Assembly: GCA_031761405.1 (NCBI GenBank)
Contig: JASEVX010000007.1
Location: 61,887,062 to 61,951,061, forward strand
Reading direction: 5' to 3'
Source: Serripes groenlandicus
Lineage: Eukaryota; Mollusca; Bivalvia; Cardiida; Cardiidae
Length of the DNA stretch: 64,000 nucleotides
The stretch's first letter is position 1. Each line of letters opens with the position of its first letter. The position numbers and the translations under genes are program-made. A model generated the notes under the pieces. It was not told the origin of the DNA. It saw only the letters and a list, made by a program, of their open reading frames with translations, and did no database searches. Shown here in pieces: positions 42,201 to 52,798 of the stretch.

Positions 42201-45123
42201 TATAAGGAAAACAAGCTCCGCTCCCTGGCGGCCATGTTTTTCAACGGATCGGAAATATTTGAACAATCTTGGTAAAGGGTGCCCCAAGGAACATTTATGC
42301 AAAATAATTTTCAAACCGGGCAAGTACTTTTGGACAAGAAGATTTTTTAAAGTTTTAACAATGCACATATAAGAAAAACAAGCTCCGCCCCCTGGCGGCA
42401 ATGTTTTTCAACGGATTGAAAATATTTGAACAATCTTGGTAAAGGGTGCCTTAATGAACAATTGTTCAAAATAATTTTCAAATCGGGCCAGTAATTTTGG
42501 ACAAGAACATTTTTAAAGTTTTAACAATGCACATATAAGGAAAACAAGCTCCGCCCCCTGGCGGCCATGTTTTTCAACGGATTGGAAATATTTGAACAAT
42601 CTTGGTAAAAGGTGCCCCAAGGAACATTTGTGCAAAATAATTTTCAAATCGGGCCAGTACTTTTGGACAAGAAGATTTTTAAAATTTTAACAATGCACAT
42701 ATAAGGAAAACAAGCTCCAATCCCCTGGCGGCCATGTTTTTCAACAGATCGGAAATATTTGAACAATCTTGTTAAAGGGTGCCCCAAGGAACATTTATGC
42801 AAAATAATTTTCAAACCGGGCCAGTACTTTTGGACAAGAAGATTTTTTAAGATTCGGCAATTTTCCCCTTTTCTGATGCCGCACCAACCAAAGTTCTCGA
42901 TGGAATTTAAATCTTTGTACAATATTGAAAGAGATCCACCAAAAGAACATTCCTGTGAAGCTTTGTTGAAATTGGTCATGTGGTTAAGGAGGACATAATC
43001 TAAATGCTAAATGTTAACGACGGACGACGGACAAAAAGTGATCAGAATAGCTCACCTTGAGCCTTTGGCTCTAGGTGATCTAAAAAGGGCCATAACTTGC
43101 ATTAAATGCAGGGTAGAGTTATCTAACTTGACAATCTACATATGTGTGATAGTTGGGTAGGGTTGTAGAACGTTTCAATGCAACGCATCAAGTAAATACT
43201 GAGATATGGACTCCCATTTTAGTTGCACGCAAAACTTTAACAAGAATTTCTAATGTTTTTCAACGGATCGGAAATATTTGAATAATCTTGGTAAAGGGTG
43301 CCCCAAGGAACGTTTGTGCAAAATAATTTTCAAATCGGGCCAGTCCTTTTGGACATGAACATTTTTAAAATGTTAACAATGCACATATAAGGAAAACAAG
43401 CTCCGCCCCCTGGCGGCCATGTTTTTCAACGGATTGGAAATATTTGAACAATCTTGGTAAAGGGTGCCCCTAGGAACATTTGTGCAAAATAATTTTCAAA
43501 ACGGGCCAGCACTTTTTGACAAGAAGATTTTTAAAGTTTTAACAATGCACATATAAGGAAAATAAGCTCCCCCCCCTGGCGGCCATGTTTTTCAACGGAT
43601 TGGAAATATTTGAACAATCTTGTTAAAAGTGTCTCAAGGAACATTTGTGCAAAATAATTTTAAAATCGGGCCAGTACTTTTGGATAAGAAGATTTTTAAA
43701 ATTTTAACAATGCACATATAAGGAAAACAAGCTCCAGCCCCTGGCGGCCATGTTTTTCAACAGATCGGACATATTTGAACAATCTTGTTAAAGGGTGCCC
43801 GAAGGAACATTTATGCAAAATAATTTTCAAATCTGGCCAGTTCTTTTGGACAAGAAGATTTTTAAAGTTTTCACAATGCACATATAAGGAAAACAAGCTC
43901 CGCCCTCTGGCGGCCATGTTTTTCAACGGATATAAAACATTTGAACAATCTTTGTAAAGGGTGCCCCAAGGAACATTTATGCAAAATAATTTTCAAACCG
44001 GGCCAGTACTTTTGGACAAGAAGATTTTTTAAGATTCGGCAATTTTCCCCTTTTCTGATGCCGCACCAACCAAAGTTCTCGATGGAATTTAAATCTTTGT
44101 ACAATATTGAAAGAGATCCACCAAAGGAACATTCCTGTGAAGCTTTGTTGAAATTGGTCATGTGGTTAAGGAGGACATAATCTAAATGCTAAATGTTAAC
44201 GACGGACGACGGACAAAAAGTGATCAGAATAGCTCACCTTGAGCCTTTGGCTCTAGGTGATCTAAAAAGGGCCATAACTTGCATTAAATGCAGGATAGAG
44301 TTATCTAACTTGACAATCTACATATGTGTGATAGTTGGGTAGGGTTGTAGAACGTTTCAATGCAACGCATCAAGTAAATACTGAGATATGGACTCCCATT
44401 TTAGTTGCACGCAAAACTTTAACAAGAATTTCTAATGTTTTTCAACGGATCGGAAATATTTGAACAATCTTGGTAAAGGGTGCCCCAAGGAACGTTTATG
44501 CAAAATAATTTTCAAATCGGGCCAGTCCTTTTGGACATGAACATTTTTAAAGTTTTAACAATGCACATATAAGGAAAACAAGCTCCGCCCCCTGGCGGCC
44601 ATGTTTTTCAACGGATTAGAAATATTTGAACAATCTTGGTAAAGGGTGCCCCTAGGAACATTTGTGCAAAATAATTTTCAAAACGGGCCAGCACTTTTTG
44701 ACAAGAAGATGTTTAAAGTTTTAACAATGCACATATAAGGAAAATAAGCTCCTCCCCCTGGCGGCCATGTTTTTCAACGGATCGGAAATATTTGAACAAT
44801 CTTAGTAGAGGGAACCCCAAGGAACATTTGTGCAAAATCATTTTTAAATCGGGCCAGTACTTTTGGACAAGAAGATTTTCTAAGATTTAGCAATTTTCCC
44901 TTTTTCTGATGCCACACCAACCAACGTTCTCGATGGAATTTAAATCTTTGAACAATTTTGAAAGAGGTTCACAAAAGGAACATTCCTGTGAAGTTTGGTT
45001 TAAATTGGTCATGTGGTTAAGGAGGAGATGATCTAAATGCTAAATGTTAACGACGGATGACGGAAGACGGACAAAAAGTGATCAGAATAGCTCACCTTGA
45101 GCCTTTGGCTCTAGGTGATCTAA
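39216..45123. repeat. Composite macro-repeat of C-type segment plus D array (four units)
   Basis: Four units, each one roughly 170 bp C-type segment, an identical junction (AATTTCTAATGTTTTTCAAC) and a D core array. The D tail (CTCTAGGTGATCTAAAAA) closes each unit at 41220, 43069, 44251 and 45109; the same tail closing D2 is at 39201. Spacings are 2019, 1849, 1182 and 858 bp, differing by near multiples of the D core. The many overlapping open frames on both strands repeat the same peptide and are artefacts of a periodic sequence. Confidence 0.8.
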
Positions 45124-45846
45124 AAAAGGGCAATAATTCATACAAAAAACATTGACAGAGTTATGTACTCTTGTCTGTTGATGGAGGTTATGTTGGTGAA
45201 TAAGTTTTGTAAGTTTCAAAGCAATATCTGTAGTGTTTTGAAAAAATGTAAATTGGTACAAAAAACTTAACCGAAATTCTAAGTCGAAAAAGAGCAATAA
45301 TTCATACAAAAACCTTGACAGAGTTATGTTCTCTTGTATGTTGATGGAAGAAATGATGGTGAAAATGTGTTGTACGTTTCAAAGCAATATCTGTAGTGGT
45401 TTTGAAAATAAGTATATTGGTACAAAAAACTTAACCAAAATTCTAAGTCGAAAAAGGGCCATAATTCTTACAAAAATATTGACAGAGTTATGTACTCTTG
45501 TCTGTTGATGGAAGTAATGATGCTGAATAAGTGTTGTAAGTTTCGAATCCATATCTGTTATGGTTTTGAAAAAAAAGTGAATTGGTACAAAAACACTTAA
45601 CCAAAATTCTTAGTAAAAAAAGGACCATAATTCTTACCAAAACCTCGACAGAGTTATGTACTCTTGTCTGTTGATGGATCTAATGGTGGTGAATAAGTTT
45701 TGTAAGTTTCAAAGCAATAGCTGTAATGGTTTTGACATAAAAGGGAATTTCTACAAAAACCTTAACCAAGGTGTGACACCAACGCCGACGCCGACGCCTG
45801 GGCGAGTAGTATAGGTAGCCTTTTCTTCTAAAAGTCGAGCTAAAAA
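45124..45846. repeat. B-type core array, right part, with element end
   Basis: About four B cores (GAGTTATGTACTCTTGTCTG) followed by ACGCCGACGCCGACGCC and AAAGTCGAGCTAAAA, which appears to be the far end of element B started at 28854. Confidence 0.55.
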
Positions 45847-45989
45847 TCGAAATAACACTTATGTGTTGATCCATGAAGTTGATTGTAAATTATAATAAAT
45901 TCAATTAATTCATCTTAAATTTAATTATCATTATTATAAGTAAATTAAGTGCACATTTTTTCGGCTCAGCTTTGCACATTTTTAAGTTA

Positions 45990-46835
45990 ATTAATATATA
46001 AATCAGGTACCTGTTACAGTTAGGTAAAGTATACTTTTAGATGCAACAAGCCTTCAATGTTCATGTGCATGCATACATCCTGAGCAAATCACTTACAAAA
46101 AAATAAAATTCTATGCTGTGTATGGAATATAGACACAAGTCAACTGTTATAAAAACACACTCATTTCATTGAGGCACAGATACAAAATAAGTTGGTTTAT
46201 CTAGTGCTAAAGCATTATACAATTATGCTGTGTATGGAATATAGATGATTTCAGGTATGTCACAGAAAACTAACATTCTCTTATTTCCTAATAATGAAGA
46301 CTCTGATGATACTGCATAGGTACATCCTGATCATTATTATGAAATAGGAGTGTTATTTGTTTGTGATATACCGGAAATCATTTCATTATTAGTTTAGCAG
46401 TAGATAAACATTTACTTGACCACTTCGGTGGTGTTGTGATGGAGCGTCAGGCTCGGGTGCGGCAGGTCACAGATCCATTCCTTGGCCGGGGCAAACCACT
46501 TTCAAAATGGAAGTAATGGCTGCCTTCCATGGCGTGGAAACTCCGTGATATAACATAATTTGTTTTTAAAGCGGCGTTATTCACCAAACAATAAACATTT
46601 CCTTAATGTGTAATTTTAGATGAAGAAAACTATGGAAATAAGATGATATTAGTTTTCCGTGACTTACCTGAAATAATATAGTTGTGTTAACACACAATAG
46701 TGGTTAAGAACACTACCGTATTTTTAAGTGATTGGTACAGGACGTATGCATGTACATGTACTTAAAAATTGAAGGCTCGTTGCATCTACAAGGATACTTT
46801 ACCAAGCTGTTACAGGTATTTGCCTATAAATTACC
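45990..46835. mobile_element. Long terminal-inverted-repeat element with an internal SINE
   Basis: The left arm from about 46006 (GGTACCTGTTACAG ... GGTAAAGTAT, AGATGCAACAAGCCTTCAAT) is inverted at about 46735-46822 (ATTGAAGGCTCGTTGCATCT ... CTGTTACAGGTATTT). Arms are about 75-80 bp with scattered mismatches. Inside are a 20 bp direct repeat (GCTGTGTATGGAATATAGA at about 46113 and 46230) and a SINE at 46421. No coding frame. Confidence 0.55.
46421..46598 (+). mobile_element. SINE family 1, internally deleted
   Basis: Head CACTTCGGTGGTGTTGTGAT, body GGAAGTAATGGCTGCCTTCC, tail CACCAAACAATAAAC. The CTGGTGTCAGG segment is missing, so it postdates or escaped the expansion discussed for 61958. Confidence 0.55.
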
Positions 46836-47138
46836 AACCTAATCCTTTTAATTATTTTCTTTCATTCAGATACATTTAAAAAAGCTTATCTGACCAGGTT
46901 ATAATAGTTACATAGCCCAATGTACTCTACATTTTGACAATTTTAACTTGTATAAATTTCGGCTATGACATAAGCCTTAAATGTCTGTTTGTAAATGTTA
47001 CATTAAAAAGCATAACGCAGTCTAATCAAATGCAAATTACAAGCAGATGGAATGAGAGGGTAAATCTTACAAAAGCATAAAATATTTAATAAAAACATTG
47101 TTAAAAATGTAACATGACAACACCGACCGCCGACGTAC

Positions 47139-47225
47139 CTGTTTTTTGTCCGCTTGATCAATGACTAAATCAACTTTGCCAAAACCACCTTCCCCCAGGG
47201 TGTGAGGCTTCGTAAATCGATCCAT
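47139..47225 (-). CDS. Single exon encoding a protein-kinase glycine-rich loop
   Basis: On the minus strand an acceptor CTAATTTCAG is followed by exactly 29 codons starting with ATG and a donor GTACGT. The peptide contains LGEGGFGKV, the GxGxxGxV nucleotide-binding loop of protein kinases, preceded by FTKPHT and followed by DLVIDQADKKQ. The VAIK lysine would be in the next exon to the left, but 45.85-27.08 kb is solid repeat and I found no partner exon nearby. Either the gene has a very long intron or this is an orphan exon. The kinase family cannot be named from 29 residues. Confidence 0.6.
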
Positions 47226-47228
47226 CTG

Positions 47229-47695
47229 AAATTAGAAAAGTCGGGATTTTCCAGCGGGAAATCCAGGGATTACTAATCATGGTATTACACAGTTAATACA
47301 GTCAATTAAGTTACCCTTAACGGACCAGTAACGAAACAACGTAGTGCATAAAAGAAACGGCCATGTTTCGGAACCTTTTTGTTTATATTCACAAAGAAAA
47401 TAATTTTCCTTTAAATGGACAAATACTTTTTCAGTTTTAGTGCAGAAACAGCTGTACAGACCGTTGTTTACCAGTTTGAGTTATTGATGAATTAACGGTT
47501 CAATTGTAGCAATAGGGGATCACGAGACTTTCTGATATATATCATCTCAAGCGACATTTTAGCTGTCAAAACTTCTGCTGTTATTGTACAAGTTATATTT
47601 TATTTAACTGCAGATTTGTATTGATATGTTTCCGATTTAATCACTAGCATCTTTTGGAATGGCTAAATTGTCGAAAAAATAATTTGAGAAAACCC
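47229..47695. other. Unassigned spacer
   Basis: AT-rich sequence between the kinase exon and the gypsy fragment. No second exon, repeat match or hairpin recognised. Confidence 0.3.
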
Positions 47696-47699
47696 CTCA

Positions 47700-48417
47700 G
47701 ACTCCCAGAAGCCCACTCCGAGAGGGATGGTTCAATGACCTTTGCCTTCATCATTTTATCCAAGTTGGATTTTTCCTCATTCACAAAACATACTGGGGTC
47801 CGTCTCATCTGTTGTTTGAACCAGTTCTGTTAGTTGTTGATTTTCGGACTCGCTCAGGTGTTCATTGGAACTCTGAAGCATTTCTTTCAGATGACTTGGT
47901 ACAGGTTTTGTTAAATTATCCCATACCATCTGATCTTTACCCATTTTCTCCTCTGGTTCTTCACTATTGTCAGTGTGGCCTTCGTTCAGAACACTTTTGA
48001 CAACAGCTACCTCCTCTGCCTTGCCTATCCTTTGATTCGTCTTGAACGATATGCACCGCTCTGAAAGATTCACTGCACACAACATCAACTGCTCATGTTT
48101 ACAATACACTGTGCGAGGAATTAAAGCTTGCAAATCTGTCCGTGGCTCAATTAAAAACTGATTCAACTTTGAATTTGTCCTACACGGTATAAGCTTCACA
48201 TAAGTTGGGGGTATCACTGTTCTCCGGACAACAACCACTTTTGATATGCACTCACTACCAGAAAGTTCCATTTTAATTGGTTGGTTATTCGCCAACAAAA
48301 CATCTTCCTGCAACTTAATCTCATTACAGTATTTCTTCAACAGGTCCAAGCCAAGTAGCATATCATCTTGTATAGTTGCCACATAAACATTTTCACTGCA
48401 CCTTTTTGTACCCAACT
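47700..48417 (-). pseudogene. Ty3/gypsy-type polyprotein fragment (protease end to start of reverse transcriptase)
   Basis: A minus-strand frame of 212 codons (47777-48415) begins within the distal part of a retropepsin (DDMLLGLDLLKK, matching the LLGxD-L pattern), continues through the linker typical of Ty3/gypsy elements (LSESENQQLTELV) and then shifts frame. The reverse transcriptase start (a VIEPS-like motif) is readable in another frame down to about 47700, where similarity ends. No LTRs, gag or catalytic Asp region are in the window, so it is a dead fragment. Confidence 0.6.
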
Positions 48418-48458
48418 GTTAACATAATGACTTATTCATCAAGTAATGATCAATTTAA

Positions 48459-48642
48459 CCCTTTCCCACATACAAGAAATCTGCAGACGACTTTGAAAAC
48501 ATTTTGTCCAAAAAATGGAAACTATAAATGAAAAAACAATTATTGAAAACATTGTGACAAAAGGAGAAATTACTCATATGACAGTTTTCGACAGTCATCT
48601 GCTGCAGAGGCATAAAAAAGGCGTCTATATGTTTGAAAAGGG
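48459..48642. mobile_element. piggyBac-like MITE (184 bp)
   Basis: TTAA at 48455-48458 and 48643-48646. Left CCCTTTCCCACATAC, right TGAAAAGGG; GTCATCTGCTGCAGAGGC retained. It abuts the gypsy fragment. Confidence 0.65.
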
Positions 48643-48875
48643 TTAATTAAGTCCTAATAAGTAATTTTAATCAAAGAATATTTTTAAATAACTTTTTGGC
48701 CGAAAGTGAAGCTACTGGTGAGACTGTGCACTAGGAACTAAAATCGCTAGACACGGCTCATATGTTTTTAACTACCTGAAAAGTCGGCCGTATTACATAG
48801 ATGAAATTACATAAAGATTGGGTTACAGGATGTGTTTATGTCCTTGGCAGGCAGGTGCTGCTTGTCCCTTTCCAT

Positions 48876-49063
48876 TATACTGTCCACAACTGACGTGTTT
48901 ACAGCAGATGGGGTTGAGAAATGTCTGTAAATAAAACATTGTTACCTAATAAAGTTGAAGTATTGTGGGAAAAGGAGAACTTTCTCGTTTTTAGCAATTT
49001 CATCTTTTGTCACATTGTTTTCAATTGTCGTCTGCTGCAAAGGCGTTTGTATGTGGAAAAGGG
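48876..49063. mobile_element. piggyBac-like MITE with decayed target sites
   Basis: CCCTTTCCATTATAC to ATGTGGAAAAGGG; flanks are TTGT and TAAA instead of TTAA. A further fragment (TTTCAAAAGTCGTCTGCTGC) lies at about 49176-49200. Confidence 0.5.
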
Positions 49064-49308
49064 TAAAGCCGGGATAAGGTGCTAGTAATGGTAATCTTCT
49101 TAAAATGCTGGTATGTGTCACTCTCGGATCCGTTTCCTGGACATGATTATGTTTTATTTATTTTTGTTCCAACATGTTTCAAAAGTCGTCTGCTGCAGAT
49201 ACCTGAACAACGTCTGCATTTAAGAATGCAAGAGCCATATAAGATAGAGAAAAAATTACATAGAAACTTGGTTATATGATGTATCCTTGACAGACTGATG
49301 TTATTTGA

Positions 49309-50042
49309 CCCTTTCCCACACACAACACATCTGCAGCAGACGACTATGCAAACATCTAGGCAAAAATATTGACACTGTACATATAATAGTATAATTTCTG
49401 AATAGAGTTAAAACAATGTGGCAATTGGAGATATATAGGATTCATCATGAGTTTTCTTTGGAGATCAAGATTTCTTAAATGAGTCTAGAAAAAGACGGTT
49501 ATTAACCGAGCCTCTTGGCGAGGTTAATAACTCTCTTTTTCGAGACGAATTTAAGAAATCTTCTCCAAAGTAAAACGAGTGATGGATTCTTTTTATCACC
49601 TAAACAGTGTGTTTTAATGAAAAATATTGACAACATCAAAACAAAGACCGAATAACATATTCTTCATAAGAACTTGTGATTCACCGCATAAAAAAGTAGT
49701 CCTCATCATTTTTGAATAAGAAGAAAAAAACAAACAATGTCTTAAACAATTAAGACTCGTTATTTATTCAAAATAACGTATTATTGCATTTTTCAATGTG
49801 TAAAATTTAACAACTTAACAATAAACATAATAAAGATAAAGGTCAAAATGACGTCATCAGTAGTCGCGTGTATGACGTGTATTTGATATCACACATGTTG
49901 GATATCGTTTATCCGTGATTTGTTCTCAACTTGAAAATAAGGGTATTTATGTGATAAATTGCTCATCTCAAGCAATTTCTCCTATTGCCACAATGTTTTA
50001 AAAAATCTTCTGCTGCAGAGGCGTCAGTGTGTGGCAAAGGGT
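49309..50042. mobile_element. piggyBac-like MITE split by a later insertion
   Basis: The left half 49309-49430 (CCCTTTCCCACACAC ... GTGGCAATTGGAGATA) and right half about 49958-50042 (AAATTGCTCATCTCAAGC ... GGCAAAGGG, TTAA at 50041-50044) join into a single MITE when the intervening 527 bp or so is removed. The left target site reads TTGA. Confidence 0.6.
49431..49957. mobile_element. About 527 bp insertion carrying a 146 bp fold-back
   Basis: It lies inside the MITE above; GATA occurs at both borders as a possible short target duplication. Its left part (49441-49586) is a fold-back with arms of about 65 bp (ATTTCTTAAATGAGTCTAG facing its inverse) around a GAGCCTCTTGGCGAG loop. It contains a palindromic TGACGTCA at 49849-49856. 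No coding frame; class unknown. Confidence 0.5.
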
Positions 50043-50235
50043 TAACCCTTAACTTTATATAGTCGACAATTGACGTTTCTACAGAAGGCGGTATTATAAA
50101 ATCAGTGTAGGGGAAAACACGAGATATTGCTCTATATGAACAAGTTCTCCCTAATCCACGATGGTTTCACGTCTGTATCAAAATACGTCTTTAATGCGTC
50201 TAGATAATAACATTCAGCCTTGCCTAATATGTTTA

Positions 50236-50405
50236 TAAGGAATCCGCCGTGGCCGACTGATTAAGCGTCGGGGAGCGTTGGAGTGCCTTTGTGCAAGGCA
50301 CATTTCCTAGCATAGTACTTGTTTGTTTGCTCAGGGATCATGAATACGTGGACTGTCGCCGCGATATAACTGGAATAATGTTGAACACAGGATAGAAACC
50401 CAATA
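50236..50405 (+). mobile_element. SINE family 2, second copy
   Basis: CCGCCGTGGCCGACTGATTA head (B box lost), then the AAGGCACATTTCCTAGCATA segment, CTCAGGGATCATGAATACG and GATATAACTGGAATAATGTTG. Matches the copy at 1186. Confidence 0.6.
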
Positions 50406-50930
50406 AAACGACGGTTTCACGTCTGTATAAAAACACGTCTTCAATGCATTCAAATAATTACATTTGTTTTTGCTTAAGGTAGGTATTAAGTTACTAAACA
50501 TTAAAATAAATGTTTTGTCATTCTGAATTAAATCCGTGAACTAATATATGGAGAACGTAAAACTGTTGATACATGGAAAATGCTATCGTCCGATATAGAA
50601 CATGGAATAGTCTTCTTATGAAATTCGGTGTTGACAGAGTGGTGAACATTAATACGCCGATATGAATCACTCTCGGGTTCTTTCCCTAGTCTTGATTATG
50701 TAAAATATTTCTCTTTTGTCTTCCTGTTTCAAATTTCGTCTGCCGCAGATGCCTAAAATATATCCTATGGCTGTTTTCTCGTTAAATAGGCATTACAGGT
50801 TTTATGCTAAGTTGTATTTACGAATGATATGAAAGCTGCTAAACGAAAATACATTGTATTATATTATTTGTGTGAAATCGTATCACCAACCACTAGTCCA
50901 TGGGACGCCTTTCTGCATTTAATTTACCCT
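50406..50930. other. Unassigned spacer
   Basis: AT-rich sequence with a short echo of GGTTTCACGTCTGTAT (also at about 50163). Nothing coding is recognised. Confidence 0.3.
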
Positions 50931-50933
50931 TTC

Positions 50934-51060
50934 CTACATACAGACGCTTTCTGGCGCTTCTGCGCGAGACGGTTTTTAAAAGTTTTGTGGCAAATGGAGA
51001 AACTGCTGAAACTGAGCATCTTTTGTCACAATGTTTTAAACTCTATTCAATAAACAAAAT
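50934..51060. mobile_element. piggyBac-like MITE, left part
   Basis: CCCTTTCCTACATACAGACG to TTTTGTCACAATGTTTTAAA. The right end is missing; the LINE sequence starts just after it. Confidence 0.45.
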
Positions 51061-51552
51061 ATATTTGCTTGAGGTTTGCAACAACCTGAAATATCCAGCG
51101 GGCACAAACATGGTTTATTTACCTGTACCTGCAAGTGCTATAAACAAATACATGTAAAACATGACTGTGACAAACGTCTAAATCAGAATAGTTATTTTAC
51201 CGACTTATTGTATCCATCAAATAATGAGTGTTTTGATGATAATGACAATTGTGACCATTATCTTTCTTATAGTTCTCATTACAAAGATAAATGTCTCATT
51301 TTTCCAAATAGTAATTATATGGTTAATATTTGTTTAGATAATTTAGACTCACCTGTTAATGCTTAAAGTTCATGCAATGAGAGTTTAAATGTTGAAAATA
51401 CTGTATTTAACGGTACTGATAATAGTTCCATTTGCTCCTTTTTACCTGTTCATTTTAAAAATCTAAACAATGAGAGTTTAACTGGTGAAAACACTGTAGT
51501 TAACGGTACTGAAAATGGTTCCATTAGTTCCATTTTACCTGCAAGTTGTATT

Positions 51553-51720
51553 AGTTTTGACAGTAATAGTTTAACTTTAAATGATAATAGTACCAATAAT
51601 AGTTCCAACTGTTCAAATGTATCCATTAGTTTTACTAGTTTTGACAGTAATAGTTTAACTTTAAATGATAATAGTACCAACTATAGTTCCAACTGTTCAA
51701 ATGTATCCGTTAGTTTTACT
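51553..51720 (+). repeat. 84 bp in-frame duplication in the LINE leader
   Basis: Two copies of 84 bp (28 codons) of Ser/Asn/Thr-rich coding sequence, starting AGTTTTGACAGTAATAGTTT at 51553 and 51637. Because the length is a multiple of three the frame survives. Confidence 0.75.
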
Positions 51721-52798
51721 AATTTTGACAGTTACAGTTTTTCTGTAAATAATAGTGCTTTTTCTGATATCAATAATTGTTCAAATGGTGCTAGTCTACA
51801 TGATGTGCTAAACCCTGATACAAACAATTCATTGGAATTCATTGGAACATTCATTAAGCACAGATGATATTGAGTCATGGTTATTAGTTAAAGGACTCCA
51901 TATTGTGCATCTCAACATTCACTATGTTCTTCCAAAATCAGATGAAATTCAGATTATTTTATCAAAAAACTTCAGTATTGAATGTTTATAAACATTTTTA
52001 GACAGTACTGTACTTGACAGTCAGCTCTCTATTCCTGGCGATTCATTTTTAGACCCGTCCTTGGTGGAGGATTACTGATATATTATAAAATTAATATTTG
52101 TTGTTATCGTAGAACTGACCTAGAATCAGAGAGTATAGAAGCTCTGTAGTTTAAATTGTTTAACACAGCCAATTCTACTTTGTTATTCTTACAGACCTCC
52201 ATCATCTAAAATAGAATGGATGGATATTTTTGCTGATAGTCTGGACAAATCATTTAATGAAAACAAACAAACAATAATTATAGGGGATTTTAACTTTGAT
52301 TTACTTTAGTCATGTCTTTACTCAAACTCATGGCTTCAACTTATGGAGTCAATGTACTTAACACAACTGTTTAAGTTCCCAACCAGAATCACAGACCGAA
52401 CAACAACTCTAATAGATCATGTATTAACAAATAAACCAGAAAATATCACTGAAATAAACATTCCTTCATATGCTTTAAGCGACTTTCCAGTTGCCATTAC
52501 ATGAAAGTGTAATTATGGTATGGTCAAAAAACCTTATCATAACCATATTACATACAGATCAGTTAAAAACTTCAGTGAGTATGACTTTCTCATCGACCTT
52601 TTAAATCAACACTTGTCAATATTCATAAAAATGTATTCCTCAATTTTACAAAAACTTGCATCCCTCAAAAGAAAAAGGATAAAGAAAGTAACCCAGCCAA
52701 ATTGGTTCAATCCTGGAATATTGCAAGCAATACAACAGAGAAATTACTATCATAAAAAACAAATGTACCTCATTATTTACGAAGTCAAAAAAAGTCCC

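Noticed and set aside
39833..44180. About 20 overlapping open frames on both strands with recurring peptides such as LKIILHKCSLGHPL
   Set aside because: They are translations of the D core array. Frames shift between units, occur on both strands and show no start or splice context.
51450..51680. 76-codon minus-strand frame with LLLSKL repeats
   Set aside because: Antisense of the Ser/Asn-rich LINE leader and its 84 bp duplication.
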